64,000 bases of DNA from Rhizobium sp. 32-5/1 (GTDB lineage Bacteria > Pseudomonadota > Alphaproteobacteria > Rhizobiales > Rhizobiaceae). The DNA lies in contig NZ_CP120638.1 of the NCBI RefSeq assembly GCF_029537235.1, forward strand, positions 434,001 through 498,000. The letters run 5' to 3'. Shown one piece after another: positions 1-8,395 of the stretch. The translations under genes were made by a program, and so were the position numbers. The notes under the pieces were generated by a model. That model worked only from the letters and a program-made list of their open reading frames with translations. It was not told the origin of the DNA and ran no database searches. Position 1 is the first letter of the stretch. Every line of letters starts with the position of its first letter.

Positions 1-2
1 CG

Positions 3-254
3 AGCAATGACATGACGACGATGGCCGATCCTGCGCCCTTGCCACAGTTAAACCCGGCACTGCTCGATCAGCAGCCCGAGCCCGTGCCAACCGCGCCGGA
101 AACCGAGGCGAAACCCAACCTGCCGCGCCGGGCGCTGGCATTTATCACTGGCGCCCTTCCCGATGCGGAACAATTGCGCAATGCCGTGACCAAGCCGGTG
201 CATTATGTCGAGGACGGTTATTCCTGGGTCGCACGCAAGTTCACCAGGGAATAA
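3..254 (+). CDS. C-terminal end of a hypothetical protein (5' end outside window)
   Basis: The frame is open to the left edge of the window, so this is probably the tail of a longer protein, although an ATG at base 12 would allow an 80-residue protein. The visible part is proline-rich and low in complexity over about 40 residues (several PEP/PETE stretches), then becomes a more ordered C-terminus containing HYVEDGYSWVARKF. No enzyme motif is visible and I do not recognise the family. It converges with the reductase gene, whose stop lies 10 bases downstream. The upstream sequence would show whether base 12 is an internal methionine. Confidence 0.45.
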   Translation, partial: SNDMTTMADPAPLPQLNPALLDQQPEPVPTAPETEAKPNLPRRALAFITGALPDAEQLRNAVTKPVHYVEDGYSWVARKFTRE

Positions 255-263
255 GGTACAGAA

Positions 264-1291
264 TCAGACGCGTCCGGCGTCGATCAGGCTCTGGGCACTG
301 GCGCGGATGGCTTCGTCCTCACTGCGCGGTTGCCAGCCGAGAATACGCCGCGCCTTCTCGTTCGATACCGTCGCATCCCGTCCGAGTTCCTTGAGGATCA
401 GCTTGACACCGGGATCGAATAGCGCCGCCAGTCGCGCCATCCAGTTGGGCAGCACAAATTTCGGCATCTTCTTCGCATACGCCGAATGGGTGGTTTTCAA
501 CACGGTGACGATGTCCTTTAAAGACATCGCCTTTCCGGCGGCAATGAAGCGCTCACCGGCCGCGTCCGGCACGATCATCGCCTGAACATGGGCGTCGGCC
601 ACGTCGCGTGCATCGACGATGGCCACGCGGAAATCCGGCAAGGCCGGATATTTGCCCTTCATCATGCCGCGGATCAGGCCGACGGACGTGCCTGGATCAC
701 CGCCTAAGACGGGTCCGAGAATCATGCCCGGATTGACGACCGCAAGCTCCACCCCCTCCGCCTTGGCAAATTCCCAGGCGGCACGCTCGGCAATCGTCTT
801 GGATTTGTAGTAGGGCGTCGACAACGGACCATTGACATCCGTCCAGTCAGCTTCCGTGAACGGTGCCCTGCCCGCACCGTAATTGATGGCGGCGATCGAC
901 GACGTCAGAACGACGCGGCGAACACCAGCGCGTTTGGCGGCCTTCAGCACGCGCAACGCGCCGTCCCGCGCCGGCTTGATCAACTCGTTTTCGTCCTTCG
1001 GCACAGAATTGGGAAAAGGCGATGCGACGTGCATGACATAATCCGCGCCCACCATCGCCGCGTCCCAGCCGGCATCGGACAGGAGGTCGGCAGCGACGAA
1101 CGTCAATTCCCCGTCTCCAGCCCCTTCTGCGCTGCGGATTCCGCTTCGATCTCCGCAGCGTTCTTCAGCGATCGCACGGTACCGCGCACGTCAAAACCCT
1201 GTCGCAACAGGCTGGCGGCGACGTGCCGTCCGAGAAATCCGCCAATGCCGGTCACGACCACCAGGTTGCGTGTTTCCATCGTTTCGATCAT
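264..1291 (-). CDS. NAD(P)-dependent epimerase / dihydroflavonol-reductase-like aldehyde reductase (frameshifted)
   Basis: Extended short-chain dehydrogenase. The N-terminal part (bases 1291-1107) has the nucleotide-binding motif TGIGGFLG at residues ~13-20. The rest, in another frame, carries the VVLTSSIAA strand and the YYKSK catalytic Tyr-x-x-x-Lys. Family members reduce aldehydes or ketones with NAD(P)H in the cytosol; the substrate cannot be told. The frame breaks at a C4 run (1109-1112): one extra G on the coding strand would read ETGELTFVAADLL without interruption, so a single-base deletion is likely. I chose ATG 1291 because a GGAG lies seven bases upstream; ATG 1303 and 1279 are alternatives. 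It is divergent from the TetR gene and probably its target. Confidence 0.8.
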
Positions 1292-1329
1292 AGACCACTC
1301 CATATTACAAACTGACGTTTTCCGTTCAT

Positions 1330-1346
1330 AATGTCAAATTGACATT
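1330..1346. promoter_or_regulatory. Palindromic operator between reductase and TetR gene
   Basis: AATGTCA-AAT-TGACATT is a perfect 7-bp inverted repeat with a 3-bp spacer, in the 81-bp gap between two divergent genes. Degenerate half-sites flank it (AACTGACG at about 1310 and AACTGTCAAT at about 1356). Size, symmetry and position suit a TetR dimer controlling both its own gene and the reductase. Binding is inferred. Confidence 0.6.
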
Positions 1347-1372
1347 TTTCATCCAAACTGTCAATTCAAGCC

Positions 1373-1948
1373 ATGGACGAAAAGAAGCAACAGATTGTCG
1401 CCGCTGCCAGCGATGTCTTCATCCGCTACGGCTTCAAGAAGACATCAATGCAAGACATTGCGGATGCAGCGATGATGTCGCGCGGAGCGCTTTATCTGCA
1501 TTTCCGCAACAAGGAAGATCTGTTCCACTCGTTGATGCAATGGCATCATGCCGGCGCGCTGCAGGAAGCCGAGGACGCCTTCCGCTCGCCCCTGCCCTTT
1601 GCCGACCGTATGGAGGCGGCGCTGATGCGCTTCACCCTGGCGTTGATGGCGCCGGTCAAGGCCAGCACTCATGGAGAAGAACTGTTCGAGGCCAATATGC
1701 GCCTTGCCCCGGATATTACAGCCGCGACGTCGGCGCGCCTGAAAGCGTTGCTGGAAAGCGATGTCACACTGGCGGCCGAACGGGGTGAATTGTCGCTCGA
1801 TGCCATAGGGCTTTCCGTTGCCGCCCTTGCCGACCTGCTCTATGCCTGTGCCGATGGGATAAAGAAGGCCGATAGCGGCCTTGGGAAACTGGAAGATCGC
1901 GTCAAAGCGCTGATGCGTGTCGTCGCAGTCGCAACACGGCCAGATTGA
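1373..1948 (+). CDS. TetR/AcrR family transcriptional regulator
   Basis: This 191-residue protein has the typical TetR length. Residues ~5-50 form the helix-turn-helix (ASDVFIRYGFKKTSMQDIAD, then SRGALYLHFRNKEDLF), which is the family signature. The remainder is the helical ligand-binding and dimerisation domain, which shows no recognisable effector. It is transcribed away from the NAD-dependent reductase, with the palindromic operator between them, so autoregulation and control of the reductase are the simplest reading. It ends 11 bases before the convergent DUF2336 gene. The frame is intact. Confidence 0.9.
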   Translation: MDEKKQQIVAAASDVFIRYGFKKTSMQDIADAAMMSRGALYLHFRNKEDLFHSLMQWHHAGALQEAEDAFRSPLPFADRMEAALMRFTLALMAPVKASTHGEELFEANMRLAPDITAATSARLKALLESDVTLAAERGELSLDAIGLSVAALADLLYACADGIKKADSGLGKLEDRVKALMRVVAVATRPD

Positions 1949-1958
1949 CCCGAAACCG

Positions 1959-3098
1959 TCAGGCCGCTTCGCGTGCTGCCGTCAGGGCATAGTCCCGCGC
2001 CGTCTGGCGCTGTTCTGCAATCGTCAGTTTCTCGACCAGGTCGGCAATGCCGCCGGAAAGATCGCCCGCCGTGCTCGTGGTCTGCAGTTTCTGCAGCAGC
2101 ATGGCCGAAATCGAGGCGGCGACGATCGCCGACCCGGACCGGTTTTCCTTGCGCCACATCAGCATGGCATCGGCAAACAGATTGCTGACGTCACGGCCGA
2201 GACCGGCGCTTTCGAGCAGAGCGCGGATTGCCGGAATACGGCCGTCCGCAAGGATCGCGCGAACCCGCTTTTCCGGCACGCCGGACAGGTTGACGATGGA
2301 GGCGGCGAAGAAATCGATCTTGCCGGAGCAGAGCGCGTGCATCAGGAAAGCCGGTGTCAGTCGCGCCGAAGCCCGCAAATGTTCGACCAGCGCCGGCACT
2401 TCCTCGGCACTTGCGCTGCCCGCCATGCTGACGGCGGCGCGATCGCAGGCCTCGCGGGTGATACGCTCGACGCGACGATCGCCGATCGCGGCCTGCACCA
2501 GGCTGAAACCGGCCAGCGCATTGCCGACCTTCTCGACCAGCGTGTGGCGCGCATCAGCCGGCAGATCGGGCCGGTCGAGCAGGTTGTTTCGGATCGACCA
2601 GAGATGCCCCAGGCGTTCGCTGAGACGCTTCAGCGTCCGGCGGGAGAACTGCGCCTGCTCGTTTTCGAGCAGAATCAAAACCTCTTCCTCGCCGCCGATT
2701 TCGGCAATGGCGGCAGCAACGGGCCGCGACATACCCTGCCTTGCGGCAATCACAGCGCGGGTTTCGTGGCTGCCTCTGGCTGCAAGGTCAACCAGATCGG
2801 CATCGGTGAGTACAGGCGAACAGGAAATGACGGCATAGGCGATTTCGGGCTGATCTTCCGCCAGCGGCAGGATGATGGACCGCGGCACGACGGAACAGGC
2901 ACCGATCGCTTCCGCAAGCGAAAGGCGGACTTTCGGAGACGGGTCATCGAGCAGGAACGTCATCGCCATTTCGGCGGCGTGGCGGTCCAGCGTGTGCATC
3001 TCGTCCTTGACATAGGCCCGTCCAAGAGCGCTGGCTGCGCGGATACGGTCACCCGTCTTTGCGGTTTCCACCCAGCGAAGAAATGCTTGTATGATCAC
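1959..3098 (-). CDS. DUF2336 domain-containing protein
   Basis: This is an all-helical protein of about 379 residues made of HEAT-like repeats (for example MTFLLDDPSPKVRLSLAEA and the LVDLAARGSHETRAVIAAR region), matching the alphaproteobacterial DUF2336 family. No catalytic motif is seen; the family is cytosolic and of unknown function, and a scaffolding role is only a guess. I chose a GTG start at 3098 because GAGG lies six bases upstream. An in-frame ATG at 3125 would add nine residues (with two cysteines) unlike the family. The gene is divergent from the citrate-lyase-like gene and convergent with tetR. Confidence 0.8.
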   Translation of the reverse strand: MIIQAFLRWVETAKTGDRIRAASALGRAYVKDEMHTLDRHAAEMAMTFLLDDPSPKVRLSLAEAIGACSVVPRSIILPLAEDQPEIAYAVISCSPVLTDADLVDLAARGSHETRAVIAARQGMSRPVAAAIAEIGGEEEVLILLENEQAQFSRRTLKRLSERLGHLWSIRNNLLDRPDLPADARHTLVEKVGNALAGFSLVQAAIGDRRVERITREACDRAAVSMAGSASAEEVPALVEHLRASARLTPAFLMHALCSGKIDFFAASIVNLSGVPEKRVRAILADGRIPAIRALLESAGLGRDVSNLFADAMLMWRKENRSGSAIVAASISAMLLQKLQTTSTAGDLSGGIADLVEKLTIAEQRQTARDYALTAAREAA

Positions 3099-3174
3099 GG
3101 ACGCCTCACTACACCAACACTGCACATGATGTTGCAGGACACGCTAACGGATAAAAGTTTAAGATTGGTTCACC

Positions 3175-3911
3175 ATGTCCGTTAACCCGCTGGATATCGC
3201 CACACCCCTTTTGCTGCTTGCCCCCGCCGACTGGCCAGCGGCGATGCGCGGTGACTACGCGGACATGCCGTTGATCCTTGACCTCCATCCGGACGGCCGT
3301 GCAGCGGCATCGCCGGACCCCGTCAAAGCTTTATTGGTGGTTTTGCAAAAACACCGGAAGGCTTCCGAGACCTTTCCGGTTATGGTGCGGATCGGCGGTT
3401 TCAAGAACGGAGTTGCGGAAGACGATCTCGCCACGCTCGAAGGCGGGCATCCCGATGCAATCCTTCTTTCCGGATGCCGAAATGCTGCCGACATCCAGAA
3501 ACTCGACGTGCTGCTCGGCGTCTCCGAAGCAAAGGCAGACCTGCCGGCCGGCAGCACGAAAATTCTGGCCGAATGCGGCGCCGAAGCGGAATTTTTCTCT
3601 CGCCCCATAGCCTCGCTGGAAAATCCGCAAGATTGCGCGGCCTGGTTCTCAACGGGCTGGCGTTTGCCGAACGGACAGGGAGCAATCCCGACACCCACCC
3701 CCATTCAGCGCCCCTGTCTTTCGCGCGCGCCATCTGCTTGCTGAAGGCAACCGAGGCACAGGTGCGTTGCTACGAAATTCCACCGCTGAAGAGCGGGCCT
3801 GTCGATATTCTGACCGCGCAGGCAGAAAGCAAGGCAAATGGCTTCGACAACATCATCGTCCGCAGCAGCGCATATATGGCGGCAGTTTCGAAGCACGTCA
3901 CCGTGGTCTAG
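3175..3911 (+). CDS. HpcH/HpaI aldolase / citrate lyase beta-like protein (frameshifted)
   Basis: The N-terminal half resembles the CitE/CoA-ester-lyase fold: LLLLAPADWP at the start, LILDLHPDG where the family has its ILDLED strand, and DAILLSGCRNAADIQKLD. The C-terminal part (LRGLVLNGLAFAER, then SFARAICLLKATEAQV and a VRSSAYMAAVSKHV tail) lies in another frame. The break is near 3631-3636: one extra T after GAT would read straight through. Key acidic metal ligands of true CitE are not obvious, so the reaction is uncertain; it may be a diverged member. The stop overlaps the convergent flavin reductase gene by four bases. Confidence 0.6.
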
Positions 3912-4510
3912 CGTTTCGGCCGCATCATCTCGAAGACATCGCCGGCATCGCAATAATCCATATAACCCATCCGGCCGATGGGCCGCACCAGGCCGGCATC
4001 GAAGCGGCCGTCGCGGATTGCTTCCTCGCGGATGTGGATGCCGACCACCTGGCCGATCACCACGTAGTTGTTCGACATCTCGCCATCGAGCCCCTTGGGC
4101 CGAAAGCTTTCCGTCACCCGGCATTCGAGCGCCGCGAAGGCCTCGCCGACATAGGGAGCGGCGACAAGCTGCCCAACGACCGGTGTCAAGCCGGCAAGGT
4201 CGAACTCGCTTTCGCCATGCGGCACCATCGCGGAGGTGGTGTTCATCGCCTCGCTCAGGGCGCGGCCGACGAAACTTGCGGTGAATTCGCCTGTTTCCTC
4301 GATGTTGCGGACTGAATCCTTACGGCCGCCGGACGAGAACATCACCAGCTTCGGCACGTCGCAAATGGCGTTGAAAAATGAATAGGGCGCGAGATTGTGG
4401 CTGCCGTCACCGGCCTGCGTCCCGATCCAGCCGATCGGGCGCGGTGAGACGATAGCCTTGAACGGATCATGGCTCAGGCCGTGTGCATTGGTGTCAGTTG
4501 AATAGAACAT
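3908..4510 (-). CDS. Flavin reductase family protein
   Basis: This 200-residue protein belongs to the flavin reductase-like (FMN-binding split barrel, DIM6/NTAB) family. The signature is the N-terminal SPRPIGWIGT with the following HNLAPYSFFNAI, which forms the FMN site, and VGIHIREEAI near the C-terminus. Members bind FMN and reduce flavin or act as small oxidoreductases in the cytosol; the partner is unknown. It lies 12 bases after the nitroreductase gene on the same strand, so the two are probably one transcript, giving a pair of FMN oxidoreductases. Confidence 0.88.
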   Translation of the reverse strand: MFYSTDTNAHGLSHDPFKAIVSPRPIGWIGTQAGDGSHNLAPYSFFNAICDVPKLVMFSSGGRKDSVRNIEETGEFTASFVGRALSEAMNTTSAMVPHGESEFDLAGLTPVVGQLVAAPYVGEAFAALECRVTESFRPKGLDGEMSNNYVVIGQVVGIHIREEAIRDGRFDAGLVRPIGRMGYMDYCDAGDVFEMMRPKR

Positions 4511-4522
4511 TTTGGCCGATCT

Positions 4523-5107
4523 CTAATCCTGCCCGCCGACCCAGGTGACGATGTCGGACAGGGCCGGCCGGGGCCGTTCCGTCGGCGGCACCTGCGCCGT
4601 ACCGATGTGAATGAAGCCGGCGACCTTTTCGCCCGGCGCAATGCCAAGCAGCGCATAGGCCTTTTCGTCGAAGGCATACCATTCGGTCAGCCAGTTGGAC
4701 GAGAAACCATGCGCGTTCGCTGCCATCACCAGATTGAGGCAGACCGCCCCCGCCGACATGATCTGCTCCCACTCCGGCACCTTGAAATGCGGCGCTGCCG
4801 TGCTGACAACCGCGACCACGACCGGCGCCCGCGTCAGTCGCGTGTTTTCGACCTTGATCATCTCGTCCGAAAGATCCGGCTTTGCCGCCAATGCCATTTT
4901 GGCAAGCGCCGCACTGATCCGGGCGCGCTCGTCACCGCGATAGACGATGAAGCGCCAGGGTGCCAGCTTGCCGTGATCGGGGACACGCGAGGCGAGTGTC
5001 AGCATGGCTTCGACAGTGGACTTATCCGGCCCCGGCTCACCCATCTGGAATGCAGGAATGGAGCGACGCGTCGCCAGATAATCACGCAGATTGATTTCGG
5101 TTTTCAT
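4523..5107 (-). CDS. Nitroreductase family protein
   Basis: This 194-residue protein has the FMN-dependent nitroreductase fold. The N-terminal ATRRSIPAF and the [19 protein letters not shown] segment form the FMN and substrate site, as in YdjA-type small nitroreductases. The central [21 protein letters not shown] helix and the C-terminal IGTA strand complete it. It would use NAD(P)H to reduce nitro compounds or quinones. I start at ATG 5107; a GTG directly before it is less likely. It is the first gene of a two-gene unit with the flavin reductase. The frame is intact. Confidence 0.88.
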   Translation of the reverse strand: MKTEINLRDYLATRRSIPAFQMGEPGPDKSTVEAMLTLASRVPDHGKLAPWRFIVYRGDERARISAALAKMALAAKPDLSDEMIKVENTRLTRAPVVVAVVSTAAPHFKVPEWEQIMSAGAVCLNLVMAANAHGFSSNWLTEWYAFDEKAYALLGIAPGEKVAGFIHIGTAQVPPTERPRPALSDIVTWVGGQD

Positions 5108-5207
5108 CACGAATTATTTCCACTAGTTTGCGACCCAGGCGGCAGCCACGAAATTGCCATACAGGCGCTTCAAGTGGAGCCACATCGTCAGGAAGTCAAC
5201 CACGCTC

Positions 5208-6210
5208 ATGCGCATCCCCGCCGGACATATTTTCGGATCCATCGTTGTGATTTTCGCCGCGGTTGCCGGGCCGGTTGTCGCGACCGCCCAGGACGCGGCC
5301 GATCCCTTCCAGAGCTTTCCTCGATCTCGGCCACCGGCAAGATGCCCAAGCTCAACAGTTTCAATCCGTTGCTCACGCAATCGGAGAACGGCGTAACGGC
5401 TAGGGATATCACCCTGCAGGCGCTTTTGACGGAGAAAGGCAAGCCGGTCGAGCAGGGTCTGACATGGCGGGTGTTCAGCCCGATACCGGGCTCGGACGGC
5501 AAGCTTCCGCTGCTTGCCACCTCCGAAGGCGGCTCTGCTGCGTTCCAGCTGATCCCCGGTGATTATTTCGTCAATGTCTCGTTCGGTAGAGCCGGTGCCA
5601 CGCGCAAGATTCGCATACCTGAAAGCGGCACCGCCGAGAACCAGATGCTCGTGCTTGATGCGGGGGCATGATGCTGAATGCGATCTCGGGCAACGACATG
5701 CGCATCCCTCCGGATGAACTGAGTTTTTCGATCTATTCCGCCGACGTCAAGGAAGACGGCGAGCGCGCGCTAGTCGTCGCCGACGTCAAGCCCAATACGG
5801 TTACTCGCCTGAATACCGGCACCTATCATGTCGTTTCCGACTACGGCACTGTCAATGCCGTCATTCGCGCTGATATACAGGTGGAAGCCGGCAAGCTGAC
5901 GGAAGCGACGATCCAGCACCGGGCAGCGAAGCTGACGCTGAAGCTGGTTTCCGAGACCGGCGGAGAGGCAATCGCCGATACGGCCTGGTCTATCCTCACG
6001 TCGTCGGGCGACGTGGTCAGCGAAAGCGTCGGCGCCTTTCCGACGCTCGTGCTTGCCGAGGGCGGGTATACGGCCATTGCGCGAAACAAGGAAAAAATCT
6101 TCCAGCGCGACTTCAAGGTCGTCGCAGGGGTCAATACCGACGTCGAGGTACTCTTGAAGGATGCCGACAAGGCCAGCGTCACGCCGGCATCAACCGACGC
6201 GCAGGACTGA
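5208..6210 (+). CDS. Secreted protein with three tandem beta-sandwich-like repeats (two frameshifts)
   Basis: Residues 1-27 are a signal peptide (positive MRIPAGH, hydrophobic core, cleavage near ATA-QD). After that come three similar units, each ending in a G-[DTG]-Y strand pair (PGDYFVNVSF, TGTYHVVSDYG, EGGYTAIARN) followed by a strand with a basic centre and a closing hydrophobic strand, so it is probably a periplasmic or surface Ig-like/carboxypeptidase-regulatory-like protein. The protein runs through all three forward frames. The first shift is near 5311-5316. The second is at the G5 run 5662-5666, where one more G gives LDAGGMMLNAIS without a stop. No catalytic motif is visible and the family is not recognised. 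Confidence 0.6.
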
Positions 6211-6345
6211 GTTGTTTCTGAGCACCTTCATGCCGGAAAATTCGCGCACCTGATTCAGCACCTGCTCGTGCGCGAAACTGCACGCTCGGACCGCTTGATA
6301 CCATGCCTGGGCGAATGACGTGGTTTCATCGACCGTTTTTCAGCC
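6211..6345. other. Short intergenic gap between convergent genes
   Basis: 135 bases lie between the secreted-protein gene and the Crp/Fnr gene, which converge. I see no gene, no clear hairpin with a T-run and no repeat here. Confidence 0.4.
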
Positions 6346-7031
6346 TCAGCGCGCCTCGACGTTCAGGCTGAGATAGGTGGGATCGAACTGCGCCAGCTCC
6401 TGTAGCCGCGTCCAGTCGAGAATGGTGATCACCTGATTGATCCAGGTGAAAAGCTCCTCTTTTCGCAAGACCTGCAATGTCTTGTTCAGGTGTACGACGG
6501 AAATTCCAAGAACGTCGGCGAGTTCAAGCTGCGTCAGCGGAAAATGGAAGCGGAATCCCGTCGTTCTGCGCACGACCTGAAGCCGCACATACAGTTCGCA
6601 GATGAGATGCGCCAAGTGCGATTTTTTCGAGCGGCGGCCCATGGCGACGATCCACTCGCGATGCACCGCACCATCCACCAGGGTGTCGAGCCACAAAAGC
6701 CGGCTGAGGTGCGGCTGGGTCTCGGAGATGTTCTTCAGATCGCTGTGATCGAGGAAGGCGACATGGCATGGCGACATGGCGACGATGCCGTGATCCATGG
6801 TTTTCAGGAGGAAGGCGTGAAGATCAACGAAGTCACCGGCGACATGCAGGGCGGTGATCTGCCGCGCGCCGTCAGCCATGAATTTATAGCGTGCTGCAAA
6901 ACCGTCGACCAGCAGCGTGCTGTAGCTCGGCCGCGAGCCTTCGGCGACGATATCCTCGTCCACGAGAAAGCGCCGTTCGCGCCACACCAGGTTCCCCAGC
7001 AGCGCGCGCTCTTTGTCAGTAACGACATCAT
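6346..7031 (-). CDS. Crp/Fnr family transcriptional regulator (frameshifted near the start)
   Basis: The N-terminal two thirds is a cyclic-nucleotide-binding-type beta barrel (DEDIVAEG, then HVAGDFVDLHAFLL, the family GDF-D motif). A C-terminal Crp-type winged helix follows (LTQLELADVLGISVVHLNKTLQVLRKEEL). There are no Fnr-type cysteine clusters, so oxygen sensing by Fe-S is unlikely. The first codons (MMSLL from ATG 7031) are in a different frame from the body. One added base near 7015-7020 restores MMSLL followed by DKERALLGNLVWRERR, the usual start of this rhizobial type. It is divergent from the DUF6894 gene with a small palindrome between them. Confidence 0.78.
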
Positions 7032-7134
7032 GACTTTCAAGATTGAGAAGAAGCGATCTCGATCAATGTTCACAGGTCCATGGATAAGCTTGCCCTCGCC
7101 TACCGCATGAAAAAATCCGCACATTTAACATTGA

Positions 7135-7147
7135 CACGTCCGACGTG
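7135..7147. promoter_or_regulatory. 13-bp palindrome between Crp/Fnr gene and DUF6894 gene
   Basis: CACGT-CCG-ACGTG is a perfect 5-bp inverted repeat. It overlaps a TTGACA hexamer (7131-7136) in the divergent promoter region. It does not match the Fnr/FixK box, so the binding protein is unknown. Confidence 0.35.
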
Positions 7148-7216
7148 AAATTTCGCGCGTTTCTGGAACAATTCCATGGCTGGACGGTTCCGTTTCCTGA
7201 CACAGGAAATCATGAA

Positions 7217-7453
7217 ATGCGGCGCTATTTTTTCGATCTTCACAATGGCGACGGGCCAATCCGGGACGACACCGGCATCCAGCTCTCATCGAGGCAAAGC
7301 GTTGCCATGGAGGTGAGCCGAATTCTCCTTGAAGTCGCCAGCGACGAGATCCCCTACCAGGCACGCGCCATCGTCTCGATTACCGTGCGCGACGATACGG
7401 GACGGGCAATCTCGGTGGCTAGCCTGACATTCAACAATGAGTGGCTCGAATAG
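7217..7453 (+). CDS. DUF6894 family small protein
   Basis: This 78-residue protein begins MRRYFFDLHNGDGPIRDDTG, the hallmark of the DUF6894 family, which is very common in rhizobia. It continues with an amphipathic helix (SVAMEVSRILLEVASDE) and a short beta hairpin (IVSITVRDDTGRAISVASLTF). The function is unknown; the family is small, soluble and often multicopy in stress or surface-gene neighbourhoods. I chose the ATG at 7217 because the family starts at MRRYFF; an upstream ATG at 7145 would add 24 unrelated residues. It ends two bases before the convergent acyltransferase gene. Confidence 0.8.
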   Translation: MRRYFFDLHNGDGPIRDDTGIQLSSRQSVAMEVSRILLEVASDEIPYQARAIVSITVRDDTGRAISVASLTFNNEWLE

Positions 7454-7455
7454 GA

Positions 7456-8340
7456 CTACGCGGCCCGCTTGAGGAACCGCTTCTTGGGCGGCGCCATCGC
7501 AAAGACCGCATCATAGAGATAGGTCAGGATATCCTTGCGATCCGGCAGCGCGCTGAGTTCGTCCCAGGCAATCAGCCGGCCGATGCGCGACGAGATCGTC
7601 TTGCCCGACAGGCGACGGAATTCGCGGATCAGCAGCGAGATGCGCAGCGTCAGCGAGACCTTGCTGGCGAGATGAAACAGCCGCCCGTTCTGGCCCTCGA
7701 AATAGATCGGGATCACGCTTGCCTTGGCGGACTGGATAAGCTTTGCCGGAAACATCTTCCACGGCAGGTCTTCGGCGCGGCCAAACCCTTTTCGCGCGGT
7801 GGCGACGCCACCGGCCGGAAAGACGATGACGGTTACGCCTTCCTTGAGCAGCCGCAGCGCCTCATGGCGGGTCGCCATGTTCAGCGCCAACGCCTCCTTG
7901 GTTTCCTCGAAGGAAATCGGCAGAGAATACGGCGCCATTTCCGGCACCTTCATTAGTTCGTTGTTGATCAGCACCCGGAAGGGGCGGCCGAGCTGTTCGG
8001 CAAGCGCCAGAACGGCAATCCCGTCGCCGATGCCGAAGGGATGGTTGGCGACGATGACGACGGGCGTATCCGGCAGGTTACGCGGCGGCCACTCGCCCTG
8101 AACGCGCATGCGCACGTCGATGAGGTCGAGCATCTGCCCGAAGATCCGCTCGTTCTTGCCGACGATATCGTGGCGCCAGCGATGATAGAGCTTGGCGTAG
8201 CGGTCGCGCCCGGCAAGGCCCTCCATGGAGCGGATGAACCAGCGCTTCAGGCGCCGGTCGTTCTCATTCGCGTAAGACAGCTCTTTGAACTGCACGACAT
8301 TCCCCGTTTCGAGAGACCTCGGACCACTCCGGCCAAACAC
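7456..8340 (-). CDS. Lysophospholipid acyltransferase family protein (PlsC-like)
   Basis: This 294-residue protein has the acyltransferase motif I as VANHPFGIGDG (NHP-x4-D), motif II around FRVLINNELMKVPE, and motif III in VIVFPAGGVATARKG. Enzymes of this type move an acyl group from acyl-ACP or acyl-CoA to a glycerolipid or ornithine lipid at the inner membrane face. There is no strong transmembrane helix, so it is probably peripheral. The basic C-terminus (PPKKRFLKRAA) would suit membrane contact. The start at 8340 is the longest; a shorter GTG start at VVQFKEL is possible. The gene is alone on its strand, 55 bases from thrS. Confidence 0.8.
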   Translation of the reverse strand: MFGRSGPRSLETGNVVQFKELSYANENDRRLKRWFIRSMEGLAGRDRYAKLYHRWRHDIVGKNERIFGQMLDLIDVRMRVQGEWPPRNLPDTPVVIVANHPFGIGDGIAVLALAEQLGRPFRVLINNELMKVPEMAPYSLPISFEETKEALALNMATRHEALRLLKEGVTVIVFPAGGVATARKGFGRAEDLPWKMFPAKLIQSAKASVIPIYFEGQNGRLFHLASKVSLTLRISLLIREFRRLSGKTISSRIGRLIAWDELSALPDRKDILTYLYDAVFAMAPPKKRFLKRAA

Positions 8341-8395
8341 CCGGAATAGTCCGCTACCATGACAGTTTTCTGACAGTCACTGTGCACGCCTGCAA

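Noticed and set aside
1917..3185. 422-codon open frame on the plus strand antisense to the DUF2336 gene
   Set aside because: It is rich in Arg, Gln and His as expected for a shadow frame, with no motif; the DUF2336 protein on the other strand is clear.
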